64,000 bases of DNA, taken from positions 25,431,723 to 25,495,722 of the forward strand of contig NC_057767.1 in assembly GCF_010389155.1 (NCBI RefSeq), written 5' to 3'. Source of the stretch: Erigeron canadensis. Taxonomy: Eukaryota > Streptophyta > Magnoliopsida > Asterales > Asteraceae. Under the pieces are notes generated by a model, which did no database searches, was not told where the DNA came from, and worked only from the letters and a program-made list of their open reading frames with translations. Within the stretch, counting starts at the first letter, position 1. Every line of letters begins with the position of its first letter. Below, piece after piece: positions 1-11,454 of the stretch. A program made the translations under genes and the position numbers.

Positions 1-141
1 ACCCTCAATACCTAGTAAGAGGAGAAACTCCAAACTAAACCGCCCGAATACATGACATTTAATTGAAATAAAACTCATCCCCCTCGGCAAAACTTAAACT
101 TGCTTTAGTGGAAGACTTTGTTGTGAGTTATCGCTTAATTA

Positions 142-405
142 TCTATAATCTATAATAAAAGAAGGGAAATGACCTATTTCTATATTAGGTAATTCTACCT
201 TTGAATTACCATAATTACCCTTGACTTTTTATTTTTGTTCTTAATGAATTATAATTTATACTATAAACATTTAATTTAATATTAACATTTTAAGCTCTTA
301 CTTCTAAAAAATTTCACTATCACAATTATCTCAACCTACACCACACCGCCACCACTAGACCGTCTTCCCCACCACCACTGTCGCATTGCTCGGGTACCAT
401 ACTTG
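142..405 (+). mobile_element. Helitron-like non-autonomous remnant
   Basis: The left end has a Helitron-type start after an A: TCTATAATCTATAATAAAAG, with a second TC start at 149. The right end has a GC-rich stem remnant (CGCATTGCTCGGGTACC) followed by ACTTGT where ACTAGT would be expected, so the CTRR end is mutated by one base. There is no coding capacity. A related sequence recurs at about 5,140-5,412. The family is assigned from terminal signatures only. Confidence 0.4.
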
Positions 406-1886
406 TTACTTAAGAATACGTTTCCTATAATGATGCATCTTTTTTAACATGTTAATGTACTTTTTTTTTTCAAACAATCAAATTATACGATTTTCTTGCA
501 TTTTTAGAGTTAATACTTAACATACTTAAATTCTAGCATAAAAATCGTAATGTTAATACATTGACTTACTACTCAACTAAACTAATTTTATATACATTAT
601 TATATGCATCAAATTTGTAACTTACTACTACAACAAATATGCAATCATTATGCACCGCATTTGAAACTATAACTGATCTTGTTTGATTTAATCTATGTAC
701 ATGTTCAGTATTTTGCTATACATCGAATTCAATGTTACAAACTTACAAATTACAATGCAACAAACTAAGTTAATTATTTACTATCGATTTTGCATTTAAC
801 TGTATGTATATCAAAGACAACTATTAATCTTTCATCATATGGTAACTCAAGTTGCACTATGTTTATGTATCCCAATACATGTATATATTTTGTAAACAAT
901 TAACATAATGACAACTTAATACAAGATTTAAGATTAGTGTATTACAAATGTAGATATGCAGCATAGTTTTAAAAGATATATGCAGCATGAGGCCGGTGCC
1001 AACGCCTTCTTGAGTTGCTCGGCGTGCCACCTTTGTGCTCATCTTGGGTTGGGAGCGTGCTCATCTTGGCCTCTTCCTAAACCGAACTCTTCCCCCCACC
1101 GTCGAGTGAGGAAGAGTGATTGTGGGGTTAGTTTTTGACTTTTAGTTTTTTTTTAACGGCTATTAAAAAAAGTTTTAAAAAGAAAAGAAAAGGAAGAGAT
1201 GAGGAAGAGGTAGAGTTGGTAGTGAGTAAAGAAGAGATGATTTAGAAGAGAGAAAAGTTGTGGCAGCGAGGAAGAGCCATAAAAAACTACAGGGTTGACA
1301 GAGGCCTGATATGGATATTGATGGCAAAAATAAATCAAACTTTTTTTTTTCTATGTCAAAAATATAAGTAAGAGTACTAAAGTTAAAGACCTTAAAATGT
1401 TTAACAATTTGATGCATGTTTATAAACCTTTTTTGACCTCTGATTGAATATGCTCATAACATCCAATGTCCATAAAACCAATGCCGGTTCTTAGATTTTA
1501 GATTCTCAGGGCTCGATAGTAAATTTTGCCCCATAGAGGTTTTTAGAACGAAACAACTAATTATCACCCTGATTTTAATCAATTATATAAAAAAAGTTAC
1601 AAATTTATAATTTGTGAAAATAAATTTTGAATTAAAATTACAATGTACGAATCACCTATAATATTGTTTACATGCATTTTTCATGTAAAAACTTTAGTCG
1701 GATTTTAAAATTAATTTTGACTCAAGCTTAAAGATGTCAAGAAGTAATTTATAGCATGAAATAGATGATGATATAAAGTTAAAAAGAACAATATTTTGAA
1801 AAAATACCACCAGATATGTGCATCTCTTAACTTTGATATATAGTTCGCAGTCCGTATTGACCCTTTTTTTGGTATTTTGACCACCC
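406..1886. other. intergenic, no gene recognised
   Basis: AT-rich non-coding DNA. A GC-richer block at about 975-1,130 and the stretch around 1,480-1,530 (GCCGGTTCTTAGATTTT) look like old transposon remnants, but I could not find paired ends. The short open frames here have no recognisable protein features. Confidence 0.5.
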
Positions 1887-2561
1887 ACTTTTTGCAGCGA
1901 AGGTCGCTGCAAAAAGTCCCGCCACGTCAGATTTCCACTACCACCACCTTTAATTATTTAACCGCCTTTAATGTAGTTATTGCAGCGCGGGTCGATGCAA
2001 AAACCGTAGTGGGACCCATTTTCGAAATAAAAGTTATTCATCCATTCATTCCATCATTTTCATCATAAAAATCAAAAAAATATTCTCCCCCTAAACTATA
2101 TAAAAGTTAATTAAGAAGAAAGTGAATATAAAAGGAAGTATAAGAAAAAATATATATAAAAATTACGTAGAATTACGTACAATTAGTGTAACAAAAATAT
2201 AAAATTTAGTAAAAAAAAATACAAAACTTTAAAATAAACTACTTAAAACGTATAAAAAATTAGTGTAAGAAAAATATAGATAAAAGTAAATATAAAAATT
2301 AAGTTAAAAAGTATTAAATATGACGTCTAAAAAATTTAGTAAAAAAGTTAATATAAAAATGTAGATATAAGTAAACTATATTACACTAATGACTTAACAG
2401 TCAATAGTGTAAATTTGTTTTATTTACTTTTTGCAGCGACCTTTTTTGTAGCGACCCTCGCTGCAAAAAGTGAATAAAACAAATTTAAACTAATGTCTGT
2501 CAAGTCAACAGTGTACGGATAATGGTGGCAACTTTTTGCAGCGACCCTCGCTGCAAAAAGT
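1887..2561. repeat. cluster of TTTTTGCAGCGA hairpin repeats
   Basis: Perfect hairpins with 14-bp arms (ACTTTTTGCAGCGA) and a 3-nt loop lie at 1,887-1,917 and 2,531-2,561. A larger hairpin with arms of about 33 bp (about 2,409-2,491) includes the same core, and a degenerate half-copy lies at about 1,979-2,002. Between them is AT-rich DNA. Repeated short palindromes like this resemble the subterminal arrays of CACTA-type transposons, but no CACTA terminus or 3-bp target duplication was identified, so the class is an inference. Confidence 0.5.
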
Positions 2562-2569
2562 GTGATCGA

Positions 2570-2904
2570 GTTACTAAAATATTGGTCGGGTCAGCAGACG
2601 CCTTTTTCAGTAGGGCCTGGTCTTTCAGTGGAGTCAGCTTAACCTTGGCTGTGTTCTGCACTTCTGCCTCCATCCAGGTCTTATTTAATAGAGTGTCAGG
2701 AAGTGTGGGGCAAAGGTAAATAAAGGTAGGTGCATTCAAAGACAAATGTTCTTTCTGGACTAGCAATAATTGCATGAAAGAAGTTGTACAGAAGCAAACA
2801 TTATTCGTTGGCTTAAAGCTTGAATATACAATGGTCAAGGCAGGATTTTCACCAAAATAGGATATGCTTGTAACCTGGTAGATATAAAGCAAGGCAGGTT
2901 TCAT
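2570..2904 (-). pseudogene. possible captured gene fragment, unrecognised
   Basis: The minus strand stays open for about 110 codons with amino-acid use that looks more protein-like than its surroundings (a stretch containing TWMEAEVQNTAKVKLTPLKD). It sits immediately beside the 2,531-2,561 hairpin, as expected if a transposon had picked up host DNA. A CAGGTTACAAG near 2,875 could be an old splice junction. I do not recognise the family, and it may be chance. Confidence 0.2.
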
Positions 2905-3535
2905 TATAGAATGACTTTATGACATGTAAACATGAGTAGATATATTGTTGTGTAATGTATCATCTTGTTGTAAGTAATCATTCTTGAAAGTATTAATAGA
3001 TTAGCTATTAAAAAAAATTTGGATATATTGATGGAAAATATATAATTTTTTAAAAAATTTATTTTAAAAATTCTCTTAAAATAATAAGGTTTATAACACG
3101 TGCTTTTGACTTTTTGGTCTTCTATTAATTTTTTTCATCTTTAGCTTTTGTTATTTTCACATGTTTGTTAGAAGAATTTTTAAGTTAATTAATTAAGACG
3201 ATTCATTATTTCATGTTTGATAGGAAATCGTTTTCACCCATAGTTACCACTTTTTTTTTATCCTTTTTTGAGCGCTCACCACTTAGAAGGATTGACTCAT
3301 TACTCCCTCATTCCTTATTACTTGAGAGTGTCAACCAAAAAGAAAGAGAAAAAAAATACAATAATAAGTTGAGAGGATGGTGACCAAGAACAAGATCGTA
3401 AACCCAATTCATTCCCCACCTATATGGTACAAGTCGGGTGGGGTAGTGTTCCCCACGATACCGAACTGGTACCCACTTGATCACCGGGGTGAGTAATTTT
3501 AAGAACTCGTAAAAAAAAAAATTTAACGCTGGAAC
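2905..3535. other. intergenic, nothing recognised
   Basis: AT-rich sequence with a short GC-richer patch (3,410-3,490) that could be a transposon relic. No coding exon, RNA gene or paired repeat was found. Confidence 0.4.
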
Positions 3536-4322
3536 AATTTCTGACCATACATTTAGTCATATTTTCACTCTTTTCAATAAAATATGTAAATTCATCTATC
3601 ATTCAAAATATTTTATCTCACAAACCGTAAATCATTGGATGAAAAAAAAAAGTATGGGTACTCTTAAAATTTCGTCCTTTTTCATTAGAGATGCAATTCG
3701 ATATACTTTTATCGACTTTCTAATTTTCGTTTTTCTTTTGGTACTTACACATAACCTACACATGTGTAAGTTGAACGAAAATTGTGATTCGGAACGGGCT
3801 TCGCCCTTAAGGAAATTCATAAAGGATAGCTGGTGGGGGTGATAAGTCATTGAGGGTGATAGGTCATAGTGTGATAGATCATAGAGGGTGATAGGTCATA
3901 TGGGGTGATCGATGATGGGTGATATACTTAACGGGCTCCGCCCTTAGCCGCTATGGACTGACGGGCTCCGCCCTTAGCCACTATGGCTCCGCCATGGATT
4001 GATAGACTCCGCCTTTAACCTTCATTGTTGTGTGCAGATGGTCATTTACTAATTTACATGTGAAAACAAAGATCCTACACAAGTGTAGATACACAAGTGT
4101 AGATACACAAGTACAATGGAAAAAAACGAAAATTAAAAAGTTATCAAAACTACATCGAATTGCATCTCTAATGAAAGAGGACGAAAATTTAATACTACCC
4201 ATATTTTTTTCCATCTAACAAGTTACGATTTGTGAGATAAAACATTTTAAATGATATAGATGAGTTATAATTTATTATTGAAGAGAGAGAAACGTAACAA
4301 AGAATAAATGGTCCAGAATTAT
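3536..4322. repeat. inverted pair of a dispersed repeat family
   Basis: The left arm (about 3,536-3,780) and right arm (about 4,050-4,322) are reverse complements with moderate divergence. Both contain the shared blocks TTTATCTCACAAA and TTTCATTAGAGATGCAATTC. The centre has five or so GGTGATAGGTCATA-like units (3,836-3,920) and repeated GGGCTCCGCCCTTAGCC units (3,930-4,015). The same core recurs inside the Helitron-like elements at 17,551-17,968 (+) and 57,934-58,973 (-), so this is probably two Helitron copies head to head. Short open frames with a shared SFIRDAIR-type string arise from the repeat and are not taken as a gene. Confidence 0.6.
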
Positions 4323-4798
4323 TTTCGTGTTCTTTTTTATTTGTAAGTTCTTAAATAACTCTTCTTCTGTACATGTAAACATATCATATTATTCTCAGGT
4401 AAACCAATGGCTATTAGGACTATATTGGAGACATAAATATTTATTGTATTTATGGATTAATAATCGTTCTTTTAATACCATAGTGTGGGGAGAAGGAGAT
4501 TGGTATAGTTTCAATCGTTGACTGTTTTGATTTGCGTTTGTATTGTTAGTTGTAGCCTTGTAGGTTATATTGTGTTAGTTTTTTTGCTAGGTAAGAAAAA
4601 AATGTATATCTAAGACGATACCTTCATAAGTCAAAATACTAGTCCTTTTAATTTAGAGAGATCAGAAGATCATGATGATTTTCCCTTTGCTTTTTCTTCC
4701 AAGTTGGTATATATTAAGATTAGAGCACTCGTAATAAGGTTCATTCATTGCCAACTCCATTATATGATGTGAAGATTGTATAAACTTATTTCTACTAA
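4323..4798. other. intergenic, no gene recognised
   Basis: A 64-codon open frame (4,327-4,521) has aromatic-rich, organelle-like composition, but I could not match it to any plastid or mitochondrial gene. The rest is AT-rich spacer. Confidence 0.35.
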
Positions 4799-4808
4799 TT
4801 TATAAATA

Positions 4809-5098
4809 GGGTTAAGTGCATAAAAATATAATAAACTTTGCCCAAAAAGTTATTGTGTGCATAAACTTACATAACTTATATTGTATGCACGAACTTTGTA
4901 ATAATGTTTAAGTTATATGTAAGTAAATATGATTGGCCAATAAAAAATTTGCACATGGCAGCTCATTTGAGGTGCCACGTACACCATGTTACTGACTTGG
5001 ACATTTTTATAAAGTTCGTGCATACAGTAGAAGTTATGTAAGTTCATACACACAATAACTTTTTTAGCAAAGTTTATTACATTTTCATCCACTTAACC
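4809..5098. mobile_element. MITE with ~90-bp terminal inverted repeats
   Basis: The left end (GGGTTAAGTGCATAAAAATA) and right end are inverted over about 90 bp, including AATAAACTTTGC and AAAAGTTATTGTGTG on both sides. Flanking TTTATAAAT (4,799-4,807) and TTTATAAAA (5,099-5,107) look like a 9-bp target duplication with one mismatch, which suggests a Mutator-like origin. There is no coding capacity. Confidence 0.65.
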
Positions 5099-5139
5099 TT
5101 TATAAAAATTTTTATACTCTTTCTCCTAACATTTTTAAC

Positions 5140-5412
5140 ACTCTCTCTCATAGAAAATGATCATTTTACTCTTTAATGAATTAATTAACTATCTCTTTTA
5201 CAAGTATTCATTAATTTAAACATTATCAAATTAAATAGCTATAATACCTCCATTATATAATTTACATAATAGACTCATCAACTCCTAAAATAAATACATT
5301 AAATACATTACGCCTTACATTAATTATTTTTACAATAATAACCACACCGCCACTACCCGTTACGCCACCACTACTACTAACCACCGCCGTTATCACTATC
5401 GCCGCATTGCGC
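5140..5412 (+). mobile_element. Helitron-like remnant, related to the 142-405 copy
   Basis: It shares the block CCACACCGCCACTACC and a terminal stem-like GCCGCATTGCGCGTG with the element near the start of the window. Neither end is intact, so the limits are approximate. Confidence 0.3.
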
Positions 5413-6137
5413 GTGTAAATGTAGTAATTAAAAGTAAATGTAGCAATTAAATTTATAAAAGGTTTATAAAAATCTGATATGAGAGTGTTTTGGACTTGAT
5501 AAAATTTGTATTTATATTTATAGTAATTTTATTATGTGAGTAATGAGCATTTATATCATGTAGTCATGTACTATATGTATGTGCAACTGTACAAGGCTAT
5601 AAGTCAGAGAAAAATATAATCGGAAAGGTCTAAGAAAAGTAGAAAACAGATTAGGTAGAAATAAATATGGATTTAGCATGATAAAGGTAAAGTTTGATCC
5701 TGTTAAGTTATCATTTAAGAGGTGTATAAACAATGAGTGTGGTGCTCTATATGAAAAATTATTCAATGACCAATTTTGCATAAAAACTTGTAAATTACTC
5801 TGCATTCCACAGTATATCAAATTTTCCTTGATTTAATATTTACCAAGTTATAGCATATATCCTATTTTGGTATCCTTTTCTTGCTTGCTTGGCTTCTATC
5901 CACTTTTATTAATTGTTGTATTAAATTTACATTTTCAATTATGCATAATTTGTATATTTATTAAATATTCATAGTTTCATACCCCATTCGATGGCATTTG
6001 AATAATTGAATGTATCTTGATTCTTAATTACTAAAATATTTTGTAGGTTAAAAATGTAGAATGAAATTGATTTGGAGAAGAAATGTGAGTCAACGGTGAA
6101 ATTTTTATAAGTTATTCGACTGCCGAAATGGTTTATG
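5413..6137. other. intergenic, nothing recognised
   Basis: AT-rich spacer between Helitron-like debris and the nested hAT elements. The minus-strand open frame at 5,551-5,820 is hydrophobic, low in complexity and lacks any known motif. Confidence 0.4.
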
Positions 6138-7178
6138 CAGTGACGGTGCCAGGATTTTGAGTCTGGGGTTGCCAACATGGGCGGATCCAGGAATTTAAGA
6201 GGGTGGGGGCGAAATAATTTTTCTTAACAACAAATGAACTATCGCACTTGCCAAACATCTCGCGGCAAAATAGTCGTCCCACACTGCCCCAAATCTACAC
6301 CAAAAACAACCTCGTAATAACATCAAAATAGTCCTCGACCACACCAAAAATGAAATTTTTAGTAAGCAAAACATCATCTTAACACTCAAATTAGGTTTCT
6401 CAAATTTAATTAACTCTCGCTAAAAGTAATGCAGCCACAAGAATTGCTTTTGTTAAACTCGTCATATATGGAGCTAGCTAAAAATATAAGCATACTGTTC
6501 TTAAAAGTTTGCTTATTATCATACTCATAAATTAATATCTTAAATCATAAAATTATGACCTGATAGTAAGTAAAAACAAAAGATTTAGAATCATTGTACA
6601 CAAAAATAAGATGTTAGGGTTTTCAATTATAAATGATAATAAGTAGCAGCTTCCCAAAAAGAATTTAACATCAACTAAATACTCGTAATAAACAAAGATT
6701 AGGGATCTGAATTGAAATACCTATTGACGTATTCAATATCAGGTAGAATAATCAAAGATTTAATAGAGTTTGTATTGTCGTTGAATTATAAGTAAATCAC
6801 AACCTTTTGTAATCCATATATAATTTATTTCTCAAAGTCTGGGTTCATTGTTTTACTTGGACAGTTGGACTGAGTTCATTTCAGTTATTGGGCTAGGGTC
6901 ATATCAAATAATGTATCAATATGATTAAGGTTGGGCTGAATGGGCTGGGTTCTATAGCCCCCCTCTCTAGACGGATGGATCCGCCCCTGGTTGTCAAACA
7001 GTTTTCATAATACTAACAAGCTTAATTAATGGCATGAGATTTTAAGCACATAATTTGTGGGGTTACCAATTACCTTTAAACTCAATAAATACATTGAAAT
7101 AATAATAGAAATCTCAACTTTTTTAGATATTGTGGAGTTGTCATGGCCACCTGTAGCCACCACATGGCTCCGCCACTA
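6138..7178. mobile_element. outer non-autonomous hAT element, interrupted
   Basis: The ends are CAGTGACGGTGCCAGGA (left) and, as reverse complement, TAGTGGCGGAGCCATG (right). Flanking 8-mers GGTTTATG (6,130-6,137) and GGTTCAAG (7,179-7,186) agree at six of eight positions and fit an aged hAT 8-bp target duplication. A second hAT element occupies 6,176-6,989, so the outer element was only about 220 bp before interruption. No transposase is present. Confidence 0.6.
6176..6989. mobile_element. inner non-autonomous hAT element, nested
   Basis: The ends are CATGGGCGGATCCA and TGGATCCGCCCCTG, inverted with one mismatch. The flanks GTTGCCAA (6,168-6,175) and GTTGTCAA (6,990-6,997) form an 8-bp target duplication with one mismatch, diagnostic of the hAT superfamily. 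The 814-bp body has no transposase reading frame. Confidence 0.75.
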
Positions 7179-7186
7179 GGTTCAAG

Positions 7187-7520
7187 GGATGGAGGCATGA
7201 GAAGTAAATCTTCAAGAAGTGACCATAAGAGAATCAAATGATGATAAATGATGAATCGAGTTAACAAACTAAGCTCAAATAAAGAAGTTAATTTACATGA
7301 CATATATAAGTTGTTGTATTATTTTGACCATAACTTCTTAAATAAACTTCCAAAGATTTTGTTCATAATTTTACAAGAAGTCTTGTTTCTTTTATATGAA
7401 TACCTTTCAGATCATCTATATAAAATAACTAAAATATACTAGTTTCTCATTACAAATTCAGACACCAAAATCGTGTCCAACAAACACTCCCTCCAAAACT
7501 ACATAATTATTTTCTATCTA
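7187..7520. other. intergenic, nothing recognised
   Basis: AT-rich spacer between the outer hAT element and the Harbinger element. No exon or repeat was recognised. Confidence 0.4.
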
Positions 7521-7523
7521 TAA

Positions 7524-9355
7524 AGGTAAGGGTATAGTGCCAAAACTTTGACAAACTTTAAGCCAATTAGAAATAGCCATGTGTCCAAGCTAAAACTTGA
7601 AAAAAAACCTAGCCAAATCTTGCCAAACTATATGCTATAGTGTCAATTGTCGCCAATTTTTGCTAATTGGATAAATTTATAAAACAAACTCTAAACTTTA
7701 ATTAAACTTAAAAAACACAATACAACTAAATAAACATTTATTTAAAACATAAAACATACAAATACTTAAAAATAGAAAACAAGATTACTAAACATTGATA
7801 CCTAGATCTCCCACGTGCTTTGTAATATTACGACGTAACATAGTGCGTCTCTTCGTTACGTAAGTGATAGAGAAAATTAGGGTCAGTAACCCGAAGATCG
7901 TTAGGAGGATCCATGATGTACACCGGTGATATCGTGTTGCCGTCTTCCTTGAGGATCATGTTATGTAAAATAACACACGCATACATTATGTTAACGATCT
8001 TTTCTTTGTTCTTCATCTGTGTCGGTCGTTCGATGATAGCCCATTTGTATATCAAAATCCTGAATGCTCGCTCAACGTCTTTTCTCGCAGACTCTTGGAG
8101 TTTCTTCATTACTTTCTCCTTACGAGCGAATGGGTATGCATACGCCTTCAGAAAACAAGACCAATGTGGGTAAATACCATCCCCTGGATAGAATCCTCTG
8201 TTGTAACGGTGACTATTTACTGTAAATGGGTACTCAGGAAACTTCTCATTCACTTCGGGAATAAACAATGGCGATTGCTTCAAATCATTGATGTCATTGT
8301 TTGACTCTGCAACACCGAAATACGCATGCCAAAACCATAAATCATAGGAAGCAACAGCCTCAAGTATGATAGTCGGGTGTTCATGATCACACCGGTGGTA
8401 TTGCCCACGCAAACTATGTAGGCAATTTCTCCAAGTCCAGTGGGTACAGTAAATGCTACCGATCATGCCAGGAAAATGATGTCTAGCTTCATGCGCCTCA
8501 TATAAACGCGCAACATCGTGGCTAGTAAGAGAACGCAAATACTCTTCACCATAAAGCTGCTTTATGGCGATGCAAAAGTTGTCTAGACACTCACGTGTAG
8601 TTCTAGTAGCGAACGACAACCCCTCATCATAGTTGTCGGCGAGGTTGCCGTACGCTAGTTACCGTAGCGCGCACGTGCACTTTTGAATTGCCGAGAACCC
8701 CCGTCGCATTCGCAGAAGACCGAAACCATGGAAATGATGCAGTGATATCTTCAACGATTTTCAAAATCAACCGCTTCGACATATGATATCTCGTACGGAA
8801 GACCTCGTCGTCAAACATCGGCTCATCTACAAAGTACAAGAATATCAATCTCTCATGAGCCGAGTGCCGATCTCTCCAAATAAATCATCGTGTGTATGCA
8901 ACAGAATAAGATGCAGTGTCTTCTTCTAAGGTTGCAAGAGAAATAGAAGCCAAAAACTCGAAGCCGCCCGAAGACGACGAGAAATCGGAACTTCCGAATT
9001 CAGGGATCATATATACTGGCATTTCGTCGTTAGACATTTTGCCTTATGAAATTTGATAGTATGTGATAGTATGTTTGGTGTTTGATTGTATGTGAGTATG
9101 GTTTTTTGATACATATGTGATAATATGTGTATGTATATATAGAAGTTGGAAAGGGGGGGGGGGGGTCACAGCCGCTCCCAACGTTTGAATTTCACAAAAA
9201 AAAACAAAAAAAGGGTCACTACATACGCTCCCAACGTTCAGTAGCATCAGCCAAAATTAGCCGATGTAGCTTGCCAAAACAAGCCGATGCATGTGCTATA
9301 GGGTTGCCAATCAACCGATTTAGCCGCTGTTTTTTGCCGATTACACCCTTGCCCT
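7524..9355 (-). mobile_element. full-length but inactive PIF/Harbinger transposon
   Basis: The imperfect terminal inverted repeats are AGGTAAGGGTATAGT at the left and, read inward from the right end, AGGGCAAGGGTGTAAT. Both are flanked by TAA (7,521-7,523 and 9,356-9,358), the 3-bp TAA/TTA target duplication typical of PIF/Harbinger. The element is about 1.83 kb and carries one degenerate transposase gene on the minus strand. No separate Myb-like ORF was found. A C-homopolymer-like run of G at about 9,150-9,165 lies inside the left flank of the gene. Assignment rests on both termini and the protein. Confidence 0.85.
7828..9037 (-). pseudogene. PIF/Harbinger (HARBI1-like DDE) transposase, broken
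   Basis: This is the transposase of the surrounding Harbinger element. From an ATG at 9,037 the frame runs through the N-terminal region, with a premature TGA just before FIWRDRHSAHERL. It continues through a helix-turn-helix-like segment (FDDEVFRTRYHMSKRLILKI), then shifts frame near 8,705. In the new frame RGFSAIQKCTCALR is followed by a TAA where family members have a glutamine. The catalytic part follows (7,828-8,619). The conserved GMxGSIDCxHW block reads GMIGSIYCTHW, so the first DDE aspartate is tyrosine, a single-base change. The second and third blocks (SNNDIN, GDGIYP) are intact, as is RKDVERAF. Two nonsense codons, one frameshift and a lost catalytic residue make it non-functional. 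Confidence 0.85.
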
Positions 9356-9491
9356 TAATAAACAACATACTAAACTACTGCAATGTACAATAACTGAAAA
9401 TTGGGGATTAATTTATGAATGAAGCCCAACTAGATACAATATAGATAGTATACAACTGAAACCCGTATCCTCTTTTTTAATCATAGATATT

Positions 9492-9634
9492 CAGAGGCGG
9501 AGTTAGTAGGGGGCTAGAAGGTGCCCAACCGCCCCCTACAACTAACACGACTTTTATTTAAGTTTGTAATCTAAAAATTAGATCAATTATTTTTTCTAAT
9601 CTGTGTCTCAATCAAACAATCGACCTCCGCCACT
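9492..9634. mobile_element. short hAT-like MITE relic
   Basis: CAGAGGCGGAGTTAG at the left and, reverse complemented, TTAGTGGCGGAGGTCG at the right resemble the hAT ends seen at 6.1-7.2 kb. No matching 8-bp flanks were found, so limits and class are tentative. Confidence 0.35.
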
Positions 9635-9639
9635 AACCA

Positions 9640-11190
9640 CAGTACCACACGATATATCATATATGATCACCAAAATGTAAATAGTATTTAAGAAGCATTG
9701 TAGTCATATCTTTATAGATGCCCAACACTCCCAAACATAATAAATAACCAGGTAAACAATGGAACCGACTAGGGTGCCAAAGTACTTACCGTACAACAAT
9801 ATGATTTTACGATGAAATATTTATCAAATGATAATAGCATCTGATACCATAGCAAATGCTTTTGGACCAAAAGCAAGTTTATAAACCGATTATGTTACAT
9901 GTAGCCAAAAGAATTACAACATTTGTCCATAATTTATGCCACAAATTCAATGATACGATAAGTCGATAATCATAAGAATACGATAATCATTTTTTCTTAA
10001 TTTAAAAAGTCTTTCTATTTATACCCTTGAAGGCTCCAGCCTAAGTGCATCCTAAGTGCATGATCTTGCTTTTTATTTTGGCCCAAACCAAATTTATATC
10101 CATAGAATGATAGAATCGGCCCAAATGTTGTCGCGGTCCATAACCAATGACTTGTGTAGTTGTGTTTGAACTTTGAACTTCTGAAGGTCCTCCCCCATTA
10201 AAGTTTGTGATGTTAATATGATTTTTTAAAGGCAGAACGGCATAAATGGCTAATAGCCTAATACCTCCAATTTTGATGTGTCCACTTTGAGTTCGAATCT
10301 TGGCAATGCTCTAAAGGGTTTGCTCTTCTATGTGTAGATGCATATAGCATTGCTAAGGCTCCCTCAACACATTTGCATGTGGCAAGATTTGAACCCACGA
10401 CCCTCTAAGAATAAACCACAAAGTGAAAAATTCCCTAATCACTAAGGTATCACCCTAATGACTTGTGATGTTGATATGTTATCCACTTGTCCTAGCTAGT
10501 TTTGTCATTTGTTTCAACTTTCAATAGAATAACATGCCAATAATGTAGTGACCGACGCTAAATCTTAAGAGGTATTCACCAAATTAACGTCTTTTAAATT
10601 ATGATTTTGTTTTGTTGATACGAAAATCTTAATAACATTGGTTAAAATGATACATAGTATATCTATAAAGTTTGTGTTATTGAAGTTATTTTTTTTATAT
10701 ATAAATCTTTAGAGAATCTCTATTCAACCACTACTTAATAAAAAATCATGTTTACATGGTCACAAATAACTGGCACTTAATAATAATGGTACGTTGCCTT
10801 TTCGACGTTATATACCAACATAACATGTAACAATATTTACACAATTAATCCTTTTATTATAATAGCCTAAAAATGTGAAAAAATTAGAGATAAGATTAAG
10901 AAAGAGAATTAGTGATATTCGCATTTAAAACTATTAAGAGAATTTTTAGACTAATTTATTGTGAGGATAAATCATTTTCTTTACACAAATAATTATTGAT
11001 GAAAAGAAAAAAAAATGTATAAAGATATACAAACAAAACAACAATTAAACGAAAACATAAATAACTTTTTTAAAATTTAAAAAGCATAACTCTTATTGCG
11101 AACTTATCAACTAAATTCCAAACACATAATACAGGTACACGGATTGAGATCCTTTAAAGTTAAAAACTAACTTTATTAGTAAAAGTTGAT
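9640..11190. other. intergenic upstream of the F-box gene
   Basis: AT-rich DNA without a recognised exon, apart from the SINE-like pair listed separately (10,235-10,465). The last few hundred bases should contain the F-box gene promoter; a CATATAAAG at about 11,200 is a possible TATA-like site but is not distinctive. Confidence 0.4.
10235..10465. repeat. two tRNA-type SINE heads facing each other
   Basis: On the plus strand, AAATGGCTAATAGCC followed by GAGTTCGAATC looks like a Pol III A box and B box. On the minus strand, GGTGATACCTTAGTGATTAG followed by GGGTTCAAATC repeats the arrangement from the other side. The two heads share the sequence between them. No folded tRNA can be drawn, so neither is a tRNA gene. 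Confidence 0.45.
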
Positions 11191-11454
11191 ATCTTGACTT
11201 TACATATAAAGTTGAACACAAATGATTTTCATCCCACGTACACAACCTTCCACGAAGATCTACAGCTCGCTGTAAAAAATACCAAAAATTTACCGTACCA
11301 AATAAATTACCGTCGTTACTTCTGTATCTATAATCTATCTCCCCTCAAACTTGAAACAAAGTTAACAAACACAATCCATCCATCCATCCATCCAATTTCT
11401 TCACGAAACTTCATCGTAAAATCCCCAAAATCACAAACACACACAAACGTAAAA

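Noticed and set aside
956..1138. 60-codon Cys/His-rich open frame
   Set aside because: It lies in a GC-richer repeat remnant, no family was recognised, and the Cys spacing fits no zinc-finger pattern I know.
4327..4521. Possible plastid-derived insert
   Set aside because: The composition looked organellar, but I could not match it to any specific plastid or mitochondrial gene, so I do not call it.
11194..11454. Upstream in-frame ATG extending the F-box protein by 87 residues
   Set aside because: The extension is low in complexity with CATC and ACACAC runs typical of a 5' UTR. The conserved protein starts at 11,455.
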